Shown here: one piece after another, positions 16,889 through 25,372 of the stretch
How positions within the stretch are numbered: position 1 is the stretch's first letter
Layout of the letters: each line of letters begins with the position of its first letter
Source: Ramlibacter algicola
Lineage (GTDB): Bacteria; Pseudomonadota; Gammaproteobacteria; Burkholderiales; Burkholderiaceae_C
Direction: 5' to 3'
DNA length: 64,000 nucleotides
NCBI RefSeq assembly: GCF_016641735.1
Contig: NZ_JAEDAO010000001.1
Location: forward strand, 1,240,001-1,304,000
Notes under the pieces: model-generated
Databases searched by the model: none
What the model was told of the DNA's origin: nothing
The model's input: the letters and a program-made list of their open reading frames with translations, nothing else
Made by a program: the position numbers and the translations under genes

Positions 16889-17524
16889 TCACAACCCGAG
16901 CCGCGCCGGATCGCCTCGCCCGAGCCGGGTCACCACCGGCTCGCCGCCCGTGTCCATGGCGGTCATGTCGATCACCGTCGTGGGCTCCAGCGGGCAGGCG
17001 CCGGCATCGACCACGCCGGCCACCAGCTTCTCGTACCGCTGGCGGATGTCCTGCGCGTCGTTCAGCGGTTCGTCCTCGCCGCGCGGGATCAGCGTCGTGG
17101 CGAGCAGCGCGCCGCCATGCAGCTCCAGCAGTTGCTGCAGCACGGGGTGATCGGGGACGCGCAGGCCGATGGTCTTGCGCTGCGGGTGGCTCAGGCGGCG
17201 CGGCACCTCGCGCGTCGCGTCGAGGATGAATGTGAAGGGCCCGGGCGTCGCGAGCTTGAGCAGCCGGTACTGCTTGTTGTCCACGCGCGCGTAGTTCGCC
17301 AGCTCGCTCAGGTCGCGGCACAGCAGCGTCAGGTGGTGCTTCTCGTCGACGCCGCGCACCTGGCGCAGGCGGTCGGCGGCTGCCTTGTCGTCCAGGTGGC
17401 AGGCGAGGGCGTAGCTCGAATCGGTGGGCACCGCCAGCAGGCCGCCTTGCTCCAGCAGCGCCACGGCCTGCTTCAGGAGCCGGGGCTGCGGGTTCTGCGG
17501 ATGCAGTTCGAAGTACTGCGCCAT
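16889..17524 (-). CDS. Sua5/YciO/YrdC-family threonylcarbamoyl-AMP synthase-like protein
   Basis: A 211-residue YrdC-fold protein. Visible motifs are GGLLAVPTDSSYALAC, the dRLrQVRGVDEKHHLTLLCRD region and PGPFTFIL, the nucleotide and threonine-binding surface. YrdC/TsaC proteins make threonylcarbamoyl-AMP for the t6A modification at tRNA position 37. The length and the KHHLTLLC segment are closer to the YciO paralogue, whose role is less certain. It lies one base before the DMT transporter stop codon and is co-transcribed with it. Confidence 0.9.
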   Translation of the reverse strand: MAQYFELHPQNPQPRLLKQAVALLEQGGLLAVPTDSSYALACHLDDKAAADRLRQVRGVDEKHHLTLLCRDLSELANYARVDNKQYRLLKLATPGPFTFILDATREVPRRLSHPQRKTIGLRVPDHPVLQQLLELHGGALLATTLIPRGEDEPLNDAQDIRQRYEKLVAGVVDAGACPLEPTTVIDMTAMDTGGEPVVTRLGRGDPARLGL

Positions 17525-17525
17525 G

Positions 17526-18431
17526 TCAGGCCTTCGCGACCTGCGGCGTCGCGCGGCGCGCCTCGTGCAGCGTGAGCCAGGCGCCCGCGGCGCCGCACAC
17601 CGCGATCAGCGCCATCCCGAACAGCGAGGGGCCGTCCGGCACGTGGTCGAACACCAGCAGCCCGCCCAGCATCGAGAAGGCGATCTGCGCGTACAGGTAG
17701 GGCGTCAGCGTCGCTGCCGGCGCATTGCGGAACGCGAGGATCAGGAAGAAGTGCCCGACGGTGCCCATCAGTCCCATGAAACAGAGGCCTGCCCACAGCC
17801 AGGCGCCCTGCACGGGGGCCCACGCGAACGGCAGCGTCAACGAGGCAACGAGCGTGCCCACCCAGCCGGTGTACAGGTGCATCGTGACCGGGTCCTCGGT
17901 GCGGGCCAGCTTGCTGGTGAGCACCTGGAACCAGGCATTGCTCACCACCAGCCCCAGCGGCAGCAACATCGCCCAGCTGAACGTCTCGCCGCCGGGGCGG
18001 ATGATCACCAGCGTCCCGGCAAAGCCGCCGGCCACCAGCGACCAGCGCAATGCGGAGACGTGTTCCTTCAGCACCGTGGCGGCCAGCAGCGTGACCGCCA
18101 GCGGCGCCATCATCACGATCGCCGTGAATTCGCCCACCGGCATGTAGCGCAGGCTGGTGAACGCCAGCAGGCTGCTGGTGAGCAGCAACAGGCCGCGCAG
18201 CACCTGGAACGGCAGGTGCCGCGTGCGCAGCACGGTCCAGCCGCGCCAGGGCAGCACGACGGCGGTCGTGGCGACGGCCTGGAACGCGTAGCGGAACCAC
18301 AGGGCCATCAGCAGCGGCACCAAGGGGCTGACCGCCTTGGTGGTGGTGTCGAGGGCGGAGAAGCAGGCGCAGGCGCCCAGCACGAGCAGGATGCCCAGCA
18401 AGCCATGCTTGCCGCGCGGCGCCGCCGTCAC
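17526..18431 (-). CDS. EamA/DMT-family transporter
   Basis: A 301-residue carrier with ten predicted helices forming two EamA repeats (about 10-145 and 160-290). The family belongs to the drug/metabolite transporter superfamily and the substrate cannot be assigned. The GTG start at 18431 overlaps the PHP-phosphoesterase stop codon in a GTGA arrangement, indicating translational coupling. That is why it is chosen over the much longer open frame. Confidence 0.88.
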   Translation of the reverse strand: MTAAPRGKHGLLGILLVLGACACFSALDTTTKAVSPLVPLLMALWFRYAFQAVATTAVVLPWRGWTVLRTRHLPFQVLRGLLLLTSSLLAFTSLRYMPVGEFTAIVMMAPLAVTLLAATVLKEHVSALRWSLVAGGFAGTLVIIRPGGETFSWAMLLPLGLVVSNAWFQVLTSKLARTEDPVTMHLYTGWVGTLVASLTLPFAWAPVQGAWLWAGLCFMGLMGTVGHFFLILAFRNAPAATLTPYLYAQIAFSMLGGLLVFDHVPDGPSLFGMALIAVCGAAGAWLTLHEARRATPQVAKA

Positions 18432-19306
18432 CGGATGCGGTCGGCGAGCAGCTCCCACACCGGCGTGAGCTCGCCCGGCAGGAAGGGCAGCTGGCCGAGA
18501 TCGGTGTGGCTCTCGTCGGGGCTGTGGAAGTCGCTGCCGCGCGAGGCGGCCAGGCCGAACTCGCGCGCGGTGTCGGCGTAGCGCATCGCCTCGGCCGCGG
18601 TGTGGCTGCCGGTCACCACTTCCACGCCACGGCCGCCGTGCGCCTTGAATTCGGTGAACAGCGCGTATTCCTCGGTCGCCGTGAAGCGGTAGCGGGCCGG
18701 GTGCGCGATGACGGCGGCGCCGCCGGCTTCGCTGATCCAGCGCACCGCGTCCTTCAGCGACGCCCAGCGGTGCGGCACGAAGCCCGGCTTGCCGTCGGTG
18801 AGGTACCGGCGGAACACTTCGCTGGTGTCCTTGCAGACGCCGGTCTCGACCAGGAAGCGCGCGAAGTGGGTGCGCGAGATCAGCTCGGGGTTGCCGACGT
18901 ACTTCAGCGCGCCTTCGTAGGCGCCGCGGATGCCGACCTTCTCGAGCTGCGCGCTCATCTCCTGCGCGCGGGCGCCGCGGCCCCCCCGCGTGGCCTGCAG
19001 GCCTTCGTGCATGCGCGGGTCCTCGGCGTCGAAGCCCAGGCCGACGATGTGCACCGTCTCGCTCGCGAAGGTCACCGAGATCTCGGTGCCCGTGAGGTAC
19101 TTCATGCCATGCGCATGCGCCGCCGCCATGGCGCGCTGCTGGCCGCCGATCTCGTCGTGGTCGGTGAGCGCCCACAGCTCGACCCCATTGGCGGCGGCAC
19201 GCGCCGCCAGTGCCTCGGGCGTGAGCGTGCCGTCGGACACCACGGAATGGCAGTGCAGGTCGGCGTTCAGGATGGGCACCCCTCGATTGTCGCTCAGGGC
19301 GCGCAA
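18428..19306 (-). CDS. PHP-domain phosphoesterase (YciV / RNase AM-like)
   Basis: A 283-292-residue PHP enzyme. Metal-ligand motifs are visible in order: DLHCHSVVSDG, ALTDHDEIGG, TGTEISVTF, HPARYRF and the late SDFHSPDES. E. coli YciV (RNase AM) is a 5'-3' exoribonuclease that trims 5' ends of rRNA precursors and also hydrolyses 3',5'-nucleoside bisphosphates. The same activity is likely here. The start is uncertain: TTG at 19306 gives the longest form, while GTG at 19279 begins three residues before ILNADLHCHS; neither has a well-spaced Shine-Dalgarno. It heads the leftward run that continues to trpS. Confidence 0.9.
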   Translation of the reverse strand: MRALSDNRGVPILNADLHCHSVVSDGTLTPEALAARAAANGVELWALTDHDEIGGQQRAMAAAHAHGMKYLTGTEISVTFASETVHIVGLGFDAEDPRMHEGLQATRGGRGARAQEMSAQLEKVGIRGAYEGALKYVGNPELISRTHFARFLVETGVCKDTSEVFRRYLTDGKPGFVPHRWASLKDAVRWISEAGGAAVIAHPARYRFTATEEYALFTEFKAHGGRGVEVVTGSHTAAEAMRYADTAREFGLAASRGSDFHSPDESHTDLGQLPFLPGELTPVWELLADRIR

Positions 19307-19328
19307 CGCGAGCCGGCGAGGGTCCTGG

Positions 19329-19997
19329 TCAGTTCAGCGCGCCGGCCGCCAGGCGCAGGTCGGCGCTGGTGCGCAGCGCGCAACGGAGGGCGACTTCGAG
19401 GCCGCGCGCCAGCTGCTCCAGCGTCATCGAGGGCGCGCCCTGCTGCGGCAGCCAGGGCACGTGCACCAGGCCGCCTCGCGTACCGGCCCAGGCGGGCTGC
19501 GCCAGCAGGTGCATCAGGCCGTAGAACACGTGGTTGCACACGAAGGTGCCGGCCGTCTGCGACACGTCGCCGCGGATGCCTTCGGCCAGCAGCGCGGCCA
19601 GCATCGCCTTGATGGGCAAGGTCGTGAAATACGCCGCCGGCCCGCCTTCCACCACCGGCGTGTCGACCGGCTGGGCGCCGGCGTTGTCCGGGATGCGGGC
19701 GTCGTTGACGTTGATCGCGACGCGCTCCAGCGAGATGGCCGCCCGGCCGCCGGCCTGCCCGGTGCAGACGACCAGCGCCGGCCGGTGCTGGCCCAGCAGC
19801 TCCCGCAGGACGTGGAGCGACTGGCCGAACCGGGTGGGCAGCTGGGCGGCGACGACGACGTGGCCGTCCAGCTCGCGGCCGTCGAGCGCCTGCACGGCCA
19901 GCCAGCTGGGATTGACGGGCTGGCCGCCGAACGGGTCGAACCCGGTGAGCAGGATGCGGGGTTGGCCGACAGGGCGCTCGGGGCGGGCGCTTAGCAT
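19329..19997 (-). CDS. pcp: Pyroglutamyl-peptidase I
   Basis: A 222-residue C15 cysteine peptidase that removes N-terminal pyroglutamate. The start region ILLTGFDPFGGQPVNPSW is diagnostic. Catalytic residues are visible: Glu in LERVAIN, Cys in GTFVCNHVFYGLMH, and His in GGLVHVPWLP. The ATG at 19997 (MLSARPERP) is preferred to upstream in-frame ATGs that overlap the divergent metallopeptidase gene. It may belong to the same leftward transcript as the PHP gene 22 bases downstream. Confidence 0.95.
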   Translation of the reverse strand: MLSARPERPVGQPRILLTGFDPFGGQPVNPSWLAVQALDGRELDGHVVVAAQLPTRFGQSLHVLRELLGQHRPALVVCTGQAGGRAAISLERVAINVNDARIPDNAGAQPVDTPVVEGGPAAYFTTLPIKAMLAALLAEGIRGDVSQTAGTFVCNHVFYGLMHLLAQPAWAGTRGGLVHVPWLPQQGAPSMTLEQLARGLEVALRCALRTSADLRLAAGALN

Positions 19998-20022
19998 CGG
20001 CTCACTGTAGCGGAGGTGAGCC

Positions 20023-20895
20023 ATGCGCTGGGAAGGCGAACAAGGATCGGGCAACGTCGAGGACTACCGCGGCTCCGGCGGGGGCGGTGGGGGCGGATTC
20101 CGCCTCGGTGGCGGCCTGAGCATCGGCGCGATCGTCATCGCGCTGGTCGGCGGCGCCATCTTCGGGATCAATCCGTTGACGATCCTGGGCCTGCTCAGTG
20201 GCGGCGGGCCAGCGCCCGTGCAGCAACAGCAGGCCCACCAGCCGCCCGCGAATGACAAGACCGCACAGTTCGTGTCGGTGGTGCTGGCCAACACCGAGCA
20301 GGTCTGGACCCAGGTGTTCGCGCAGGGTGGCGCGCGCTACCAGCCGCCCAAGCTGGCGCTGTACGACGGTGCGATCCGGACGGGGTGCGGGTCGGGCCAG
20401 GCCGCCATGGGGCCGTTCTACTGCCCGGCCGACCAGAAGGTGTACATCGACCTGTCGTTCTACCGGACGCTGCGCGAGCGCCTGGGCGCGCCCGGCGAGT
20501 TCGCGCAGGCGTACGTGATCGCGCACGAGGTCGGCCACCACGTGCAGCACCTGCTGGGCATCTCCGACCGCGTCGACCAGCAGCGGGCGCGCGGCAGCCA
20601 GGCGCAGGGCAATGCGATGAGCGTGCGGCTGGAATTGCAGGCGGACTGCTTCGCGGGCGTCTGGGCGCACCACTCGCAGGAGTCCAAGGGCTGGCTGGAC
20701 CCGGGCGACATCGAAGCGGCGCTGAACGCCGCCCAGAAGATCGGGGACGACACGCTGCAGCGCTCCGCCGGCCGCGCCGTGGTCCCGGAAAGCTTCACGC
20801 ACGGCAGCAGCGCGCAGCGCCAGCGCTGGTTCAACACCGGGTGGCAGAGCGGCAGCGTGAAGTCCTGCGATACCTTCAGCGCGCAGTCGCTGTAA
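20023..20895 (+). CDS. ypfJ: YpfJ-type neutral zinc metallopeptidase
   Basis: A 290-residue protein. A short Gly-rich N-terminus (residues about 15-30) precedes one transmembrane helix (about 33-60) and a periplasmic zincin domain with HEVGHHVQH. A further GNAMSVRLELQADCFAGVWAHHS segment supplies the family Glu and Cys, and GWLDPGDIEAALNAA the late motif. The start MRWEGEQGSGNVEDYRG is highly conserved across YpfJ/KPN_02809-type proteins. It is probably an inner-membrane-anchored envelope peptidase; its substrate is not established. Confidence 0.93.
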   Translation: MRWEGEQGSGNVEDYRGSGGGGGGGFRLGGGLSIGAIVIALVGGAIFGINPLTILGLLSGGGPAPVQQQQAHQPPANDKTAQFVSVVLANTEQVWTQVFAQGGARYQPPKLALYDGAIRTGCGSGQAAMGPFYCPADQKVYIDLSFYRTLRERLGAPGEFAQAYVIAHEVGHHVQHLLGISDRVDQQRARGSQAQGNAMSVRLELQADCFAGVWAHHSQESKGWLDPGDIEAALNAAQKIGDDTLQRSAGRAVVPESFTHGSSAQRQRWFNTGWQSGSVKSCDTFSAQSL

Positions 20896-20964
20896 CAGCG
20901 CGACCGCGGGGTCAAATCCGCCCCAAGCCGGCCTCGCAGCCCCGCGTGGGACAATACGCGGTTG

Positions 20965-22413
20965 ATGACTGCATCCTTCTCCAACCTGTCGCTGGCTGAG
21001 CCGCTGGCGCGCGCCGTGGCCGACATGGGCTACGAGCAGATGACGCCGATCCAGGCGCAGGCGATCCCCGTGGTGCTCACCGGCCGTGACGTGATGGGCG
21101 CCGCCCAGACCGGCACCGGCAAGACGGCCGCCTTCTCGCTCCCGCTCCTGCAGCGCCTGCTCAAGCACGAGAACACCTCCACGTCCCCCGCGCGCCACCC
21201 CGTGCGCGCGCTGGTGCTGCTGCCCACGCGCGAACTCGCGGACCAGGTGGCCCAGCAGGTCAAGCTGTACGCCAAGCACACCAACCTGCGCAGCACGGTC
21301 GTGTTCGGCGGCATCGACATGAAGCCGCAGACGGCCGAGCTGAAACGTGGCGTCGAAATCCTGGTCGCCACGCCCGGCCGGCTGCTGGACCACATCGAGG
21401 CCAAGAACGCGGTGCTCAACCAGGTCGAGTACGTCGTGCTCGACGAGGCCGACCGCATGCTGGACATCGGCTTCCTGCCCGACCTGCAGCGCATCCTGTC
21501 GTACCTGCCCAAGCAGCGCACCACGCTGCTGTTCTCCGCCACCTTCTCGCCCGAGATCAAGCGGCTGGCCAACAGCTACCTGAAGGACCCGGTGGTCGTC
21601 GAGGTGTCGCGGCCGAACGCGACCGCGTCGACCGTGGAGCAGCACTTCTACAGCGTGAGCGACGACGACAAGCGGCGCGCGGTCAAGCAGATCGTGCGCC
21701 AGCGCGGCATCAGCCAGGCGTTCGTGTTCGTCAACAGCAAGCTCGGGTGCGCACGCCTGGCGCGTTCGCTGGAGCGCGACGGCCTCAAGGCCACCGCGAT
21801 GCACGGCGACAAGTCGCAGGACGAGCGCCTGAAGTCGCTGGCCGCGTTCAAGGCGGGTGAAGTCGACCTGCTGGTGGCCACCGACGTCGCCGCGCGCGGC
21901 CTGGACATCAAGGACGTGCCCGCCGTCTTCAACTTCGACGTGCCGTTCAACGCCGAGGACTACGTGCACCGCATCGGACGCACGGGCCGCGCCGGCGCAT
22001 CGGGCCTGGCGGTGACGCTGGTGTCGAACAGCGACGCGCGCCTGGTCGCCGACCTCGAGAAGCTGCTGAAGAAGAAGATCGACCTCGAGGCGATCGAGTG
22101 GGACGACGAGCGCCCGCGCGGCCGCATCAACGACGGTCGCCGCACCTGGCGCGATCGCGGCGAGACGGGGGACGAGCGCGACGCGATGGACTCGCAGCGC
22201 GAGCGCACGCGCGCGCCGCGACGTGACGAGCCGCCTCGCTACGCGCCCGCGCAGGCGCCCGCCGACCCGTTCTTCGCCCAGCCCTACGAGCCGCCGGCGG
22301 AAGACGTCCAGCCGGCCTGGGAAGGCGACAAGAAGGCCGCGCCCAGCAAGGTGTCGTCGAACATCAAGAGCGCCAAGCGCAAAGTCGCGGCGCTGTTCAA
22401 GACGCCGCAATAG
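20965..22413 (+). CDS. rhlE: DEAD-box ATP-dependent RNA helicase RhlE
   Basis: A 482-residue helicase. Visible motifs are the Q motif (GYEQMTPIQAQAIP), Walker A AQTGTGKT, PTRELA, DEAD (VVLDEADRML), SAT (LFSATF), and domain-2 motifs ATDVAARGLDI and HRIGRTGRAG. The tail (about 385-482) is rich in Arg, Asp and Pro, as in RhlE proteins that act on ribosome assembly or the degradosome. The ATG at 20965 is used; a TTG sits immediately before it. It is convergent with apaH. Confidence 0.95.
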   Translation: MTASFSNLSLAEPLARAVADMGYEQMTPIQAQAIPVVLTGRDVMGAAQTGTGKTAAFSLPLLQRLLKHENTSTSPARHPVRALVLLPTRELADQVAQQVKLYAKHTNLRSTVVFGGIDMKPQTAELKRGVEILVATPGRLLDHIEAKNAVLNQVEYVVLDEADRMLDIGFLPDLQRILSYLPKQRTTLLFSATFSPEIKRLANSYLKDPVVVEVSRPNATASTVEQHFYSVSDDDKRRAVKQIVRQRGISQAFVFVNSKLGCARLARSLERDGLKATAMHGDKSQDERLKSLAAFKAGEVDLLVATDVAARGLDIKDVPAVFNFDVPFNAEDYVHRIGRTGRAGASGLAVTLVSNSDARLVADLEKLLKKKIDLEAIEWDDERPRGRINDGRRTWRDRGETGDERDAMDSQRERTRAPRRDEPPRYAPAQAPADPFFAQPYEPPAEDVQPAWEGDKKAAPSKVSSNIKSAKRKVAALFKTPQ

Positions 22414-22426
22414 GCGTTCACGACGA

Positions 22427-22441
22427 AATCGCTTCGCGATT
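22427..22441. terminator. Short hairpin between convergent rhlE and apaH
   Basis: AATCGC-ttc-GCGATT forms a perfect 6-base-pair stem in the 40-base gap between two convergent stop codons. It lacks a long T-run, so function as a bidirectional terminator is only plausible. Confidence 0.35.
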
Positions 22442-22453
22442 CCGTTGTGGCGC

Positions 22454-23290
22454 CTAGTCCCCGCCAGGCTCCTGCGCCTGCGGGCACTTCACCTGCACCA
22501 CTTCGCGTGATCCCGTGACGGGATCGAAGCGCAGCGCGCTCAGGCAGCCGCCCCACACGCAGCCCGTGTCGAGCGCGATCAGGTCGTCGCGAAGCAGCAG
22601 CCCGAGTTGCGACCAGTGCCCGAACGCCACCGGCGCGCCGGCGGTGCGGCGCCCGGGGACGTCGAACCACGCCAGCGTGCTGGGCGGGGCTTCATCGAGG
22701 CGGCCCGACGCCTTCAGGTGCATCACGCCGCCGGGCGTGCAGAAGCGCAGGCGCGTGAGCGCGTTGACGATCACGCGCAGGCGGTCGGCGCCTTGCAGGT
22801 CGTCGCTCCACGCGTCGGGCAGGTTGCCGTACATCTCGCGGAAGAAGTCGGCGTGCCCCGGCGAACGCAGCGCCGATTCGACTTCGCCGGCGAGCGAGAG
22901 CACCTGCGCGACGTCCCACTGCGGCAGCACGCCGCCGTGCAGCATCAGCACGCCGTGCGCGTGCAGCGCCATGCGTTGGTGGCGCAGCCAGTGCAGCAGC
23001 GCGTCGCGGTCCGGTGCACCGAGCACCGAATCGATCGTGTCGCCCGGGCGCGCAGCCCGCACGCCTTGCGAGATCGCGAGCAGGCTCAGGTCGTGGTTGC
23101 CCAGGAGACACTGCGCCGACCCGTCGAGCGCCATGAGGCGCCGCAACACCTGCGCGGACGCGGGCCCGCGGTTCACGAGGTCGCCTAGCAGGTAGAGGTG
23201 GTCGCGGCTGGGGGAGAAGTCCACGTGCCGCAGCAGCCGCGCGAGCGGCTCGTCGCAGCCTTGCACATCCCCGATCAGATACAGTGCCAT
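22454..23290 (-). CDS. apaH: Symmetrical bis(5'-nucleosyl)-tetraphosphatase
   Basis: A 278-residue ApaH that hydrolyses Ap4A to two ADP. Metallophosphatase motifs are in order: LIGDVQGCDEP, LLGDLVNRGP, LLGNHDLSLLA, and the late LMLHGGVLP and FGHWSQLG, together supplying the bimetal ligands. Length and motif order match E. coli ApaH. The ATG at 23290 begins MALYLIGDVQG. It is divergent from the CNNM gene by 25 bases, so the promoters must overlap. Confidence 0.95.
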   Translation of the reverse strand: MALYLIGDVQGCDEPLARLLRHVDFSPSRDHLYLLGDLVNRGPASAQVLRRLMALDGSAQCLLGNHDLSLLAISQGVRAARPGDTIDSVLGAPDRDALLHWLRHQRMALHAHGVLMLHGGVLPQWDVAQVLSLAGEVESALRSPGHADFFREMYGNLPDAWSDDLQGADRLRVIVNALTRLRFCTPGGVMHLKASGRLDEAPPSTLAWFDVPGRRTAGAPVAFGHWSQLGLLLRDDLIALDTGCVWGGCLSALRFDPVTGSREVVQVKCPQAQEPGGD

Positions 23291-23315
23291 TCGTGTCGGA
23301 TTCTCCCCGAGGGCC

Positions 23316-24623
23316 ATGGATTTTCTGCTGATCGCGCTGTTGACGGTGCTCAATGGCGTGTTCGCGATGTCCGAACTCGCCCTCGCCTCCAGCCGCCGGG
23401 CGATCCTCCTTGCGAACGCGGAAGAGGGGGACAAGGGCGCCGCGACTGCGCTGCGCCTGCTCGAACACCCCACGCAGTTCCTGTCGACGGTGCAGGTCGG
23501 CATCACCTCGATCGGGATGCTCAACGGCATCGTCGGCGAGGCCGCCTTCAGCGCGAAGCTCACGGCCTGGCTGGTCGGCTTCGGCATCGGCGAGGGCGCC
23601 GCCGGCATCGCGGCCACCGCCATCGTGGTGGTGCTCATCACCTTCGTCACGATCATCTTCGGCGAGCTGGTGCCCAAGCGCATCGGCCAGCTCTATCCCG
23701 AGCAGGTCTCGCGCTCGATCTCGCGGCCGATGGCGTGGATGGCGCGCGCCGCCGGCCCGTTCGTCAAGCTGCTGTCCGCCACCACGCAAGCGGTGCTCAA
23801 GCTGCTGCAGATCGACACCGGCCGCGTGCGCATGGTGACCGAGGAGGAGATCCAGCACAGCCTCGAGGAAGGCGTCGATGCCGGCGTCATCGAGGAGCAG
23901 GAACACCGGCTGGTGCGCAACGTGTTCCGTCTCGACGATCGTTCGCTCGCATCGCTGATGGTTCCGCGCACCGACCTGGTGTGGTTCGACGCGACGGCCA
24001 CCGTGGCCGAATGCCTGCTGCGCGCGGGCGGCGACGGTGCGCACTCCTGGTACCCGGTGTGCCGCGGATCGCTCGACGACGTGGTCGGCGTCGTCAGCGT
24101 GGCGCGGCTGCTCGCGCTCGGGCCGCAGCACGAGGGTACCGTCGAGGCCCATGCGATCCCGGCGGCGTTCCTGCCCGAAACGCTCAGCGCGATGGAATTG
24201 CTGGAGCAGTTCCGCAGCCGCTCGCAGCGCATCGTGTTCGTGGTCGACGAATACGGCGTGGTGCAGGGCCTGGTCACGCCGCGCGACCTGCTGGAAGCGA
24301 TCACCGGCGAGCTGCGGCCCGAAGCCAACACCGAGGCGTGGGCGACCCCGCGCGACGACGGCTCCTGGCTCCTGGATGGGCTGATGCCCGTCGCGGAGCT
24401 CAAGGCAAGGCTGGCGATCCGCGAATTGCCCGAGGAGGACCGCGGCCGCTACAACACGGTCGCGGGCCTGCTGCTGGCCGTGTCGGGCCACCTGCCCACC
24501 GTGGGTGAGAAGATCGAGTGCGGCGACTGGCTGTTCGAGGTGGTGGACCTCGACGGGCGCCGCATCGACAAGGTGCTGGCCGCGCCCATGGGGCCGGCGC
24601 CGACCGCGGAGGAACGAGGATGA
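23316..24623 (+). CDS. CNNM/CorC-family (hemolysin-like) membrane protein with CBS pair
   Basis: A 435-residue protein. A DUF21/CNNM membrane domain (about 1-190, three to four helices, with FGELVPKRIGQLYPE) precedes two CBS domains (about 205-335; LMVPRTDLVWFD, VFVVDEYGVVQGLVT) and a C-terminal CorC_HlyC domain (about 350-425; LPEEDRGRYNTVAGLLL). Members are linked to Mg2+/Co2+ export or resistance. The stop codon overlaps the next start as ATGA, so it is translationally coupled with the SapC gene. Confidence 0.93.
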   Translation: MDFLLIALLTVLNGVFAMSELALASSRRAILLANAEEGDKGAATALRLLEHPTQFLSTVQVGITSIGMLNGIVGEAAFSAKLTAWLVGFGIGEGAAGIAATAIVVVLITFVTIIFGELVPKRIGQLYPEQVSRSISRPMAWMARAAGPFVKLLSATTQAVLKLLQIDTGRVRMVTEEEIQHSLEEGVDAGVIEEQEHRLVRNVFRLDDRSLASLMVPRTDLVWFDATATVAECLLRAGGDGAHSWYPVCRGSLDDVVGVVSVARLLALGPQHEGTVEAHAIPAAFLPETLSAMELLEQFRSRSQRIVFVVDEYGVVQGLVTPRDLLEAITGELRPEANTEAWATPRDDGSWLLDGLMPVAELKARLAIRELPEEDRGRYNTVAGLLLAVSGHLPTVGEKIECGDWLFEVVDLDGRRIDKVLAAPMGPAPTAEERG

Positions 24624-25372
24624 CCCAGCTCTATTACGACAAGCCGGTGCTGCTGAACCGGGACACGCACCGCAGGCGCCGCATCAAGCCGGGCAACGGG
24701 TTCGGCTTCGCGCGCCGCGCCAATTCGCTGGTGCTGACGGGCGTCGAATTCAACGAGGCCTGCAAGGACTACGCGATCGTCTTCACGCGGCAGGCCGGCG
24801 GCCACGTCACGCCCGTCGTGGTGCTGGGACTGCGACACCAGGAGAACCTGTACCTCGACGCGCAGGATCGCTGGACCGCGGCGTACGTGCCTGCGTTCGT
24901 GCGCCGCTATCCGTTCGTGCTGGCCGAGCTCGGCGGCGGCCAGATGGGCGTCGCCGTCGACGAAGCCTTCGCTGGCCTCAACGAGCAGGAAGGCGAACCG
25001 CTCTTCGACGACAAGGGCGCCAACACGCCCTTCCTGCAGAACGCGCTCGACTTCCTGCAGCGCTACCAGGCCGAACACCAGCGCACGCAGGCGTTCTGCC
25101 GCAAGCTCGAGGAAGCCGGCCTGCTGGTGGAGATGAGCGCGCGCGCCGACCTCGTCGACGGCCGCACGTTCACCGTGGCCGGGCTGTTGATCGTCGACGA
25201 GAAGAAGCTGCAGGAATTGCCCGACGAGACGGTGTTGTCGCTGTTCCGCACCGGCGAGCTGCACCTGGTGTCGATGCACCTGCTGTCGCTGTCCAACCTC
25301 CAGCGCCTGGTGCAACGCATCGGCGAGCGCGGCGGCGCCACGATGTCGCCGGCGCCGCAACCCGGGGCGTGA
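24620..25372 (+). CDS. SapC-family protein
   Basis: A 250-residue protein matching the SapC family. It has the conserved FAVVA-like segment (SLVLTGVEFNEACKDYAIVF), PAFVRRYPFVL, GLNEQEGEPLFDDKG and the C-terminal FCRKLEEAGLLVEM...FTVAGLLIVDEKKL region. SapC was named in Campylobacter fetus for S-layer secretion, but most homologues have no demonstrated function. No S-layer genes are nearby. It overlaps the upstream gene by ATGA and the downstream gene by GTGA, forming a tight three-gene operon. Confidence 0.9.
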   Translation: MTQLYYDKPVLLNRDTHRRRRIKPGNGFGFARRANSLVLTGVEFNEACKDYAIVFTRQAGGHVTPVVVLGLRHQENLYLDAQDRWTAAYVPAFVRRYPFVLAELGGGQMGVAVDEAFAGLNEQEGEPLFDDKGANTPFLQNALDFLQRYQAEHQRTQAFCRKLEEAGLLVEMSARADLVDGRTFTVAGLLIVDEKKLQELPDETVLSLFRTGELHLVSMHLLSLSNLQRLVQRIGERGGATMSPAPQPGA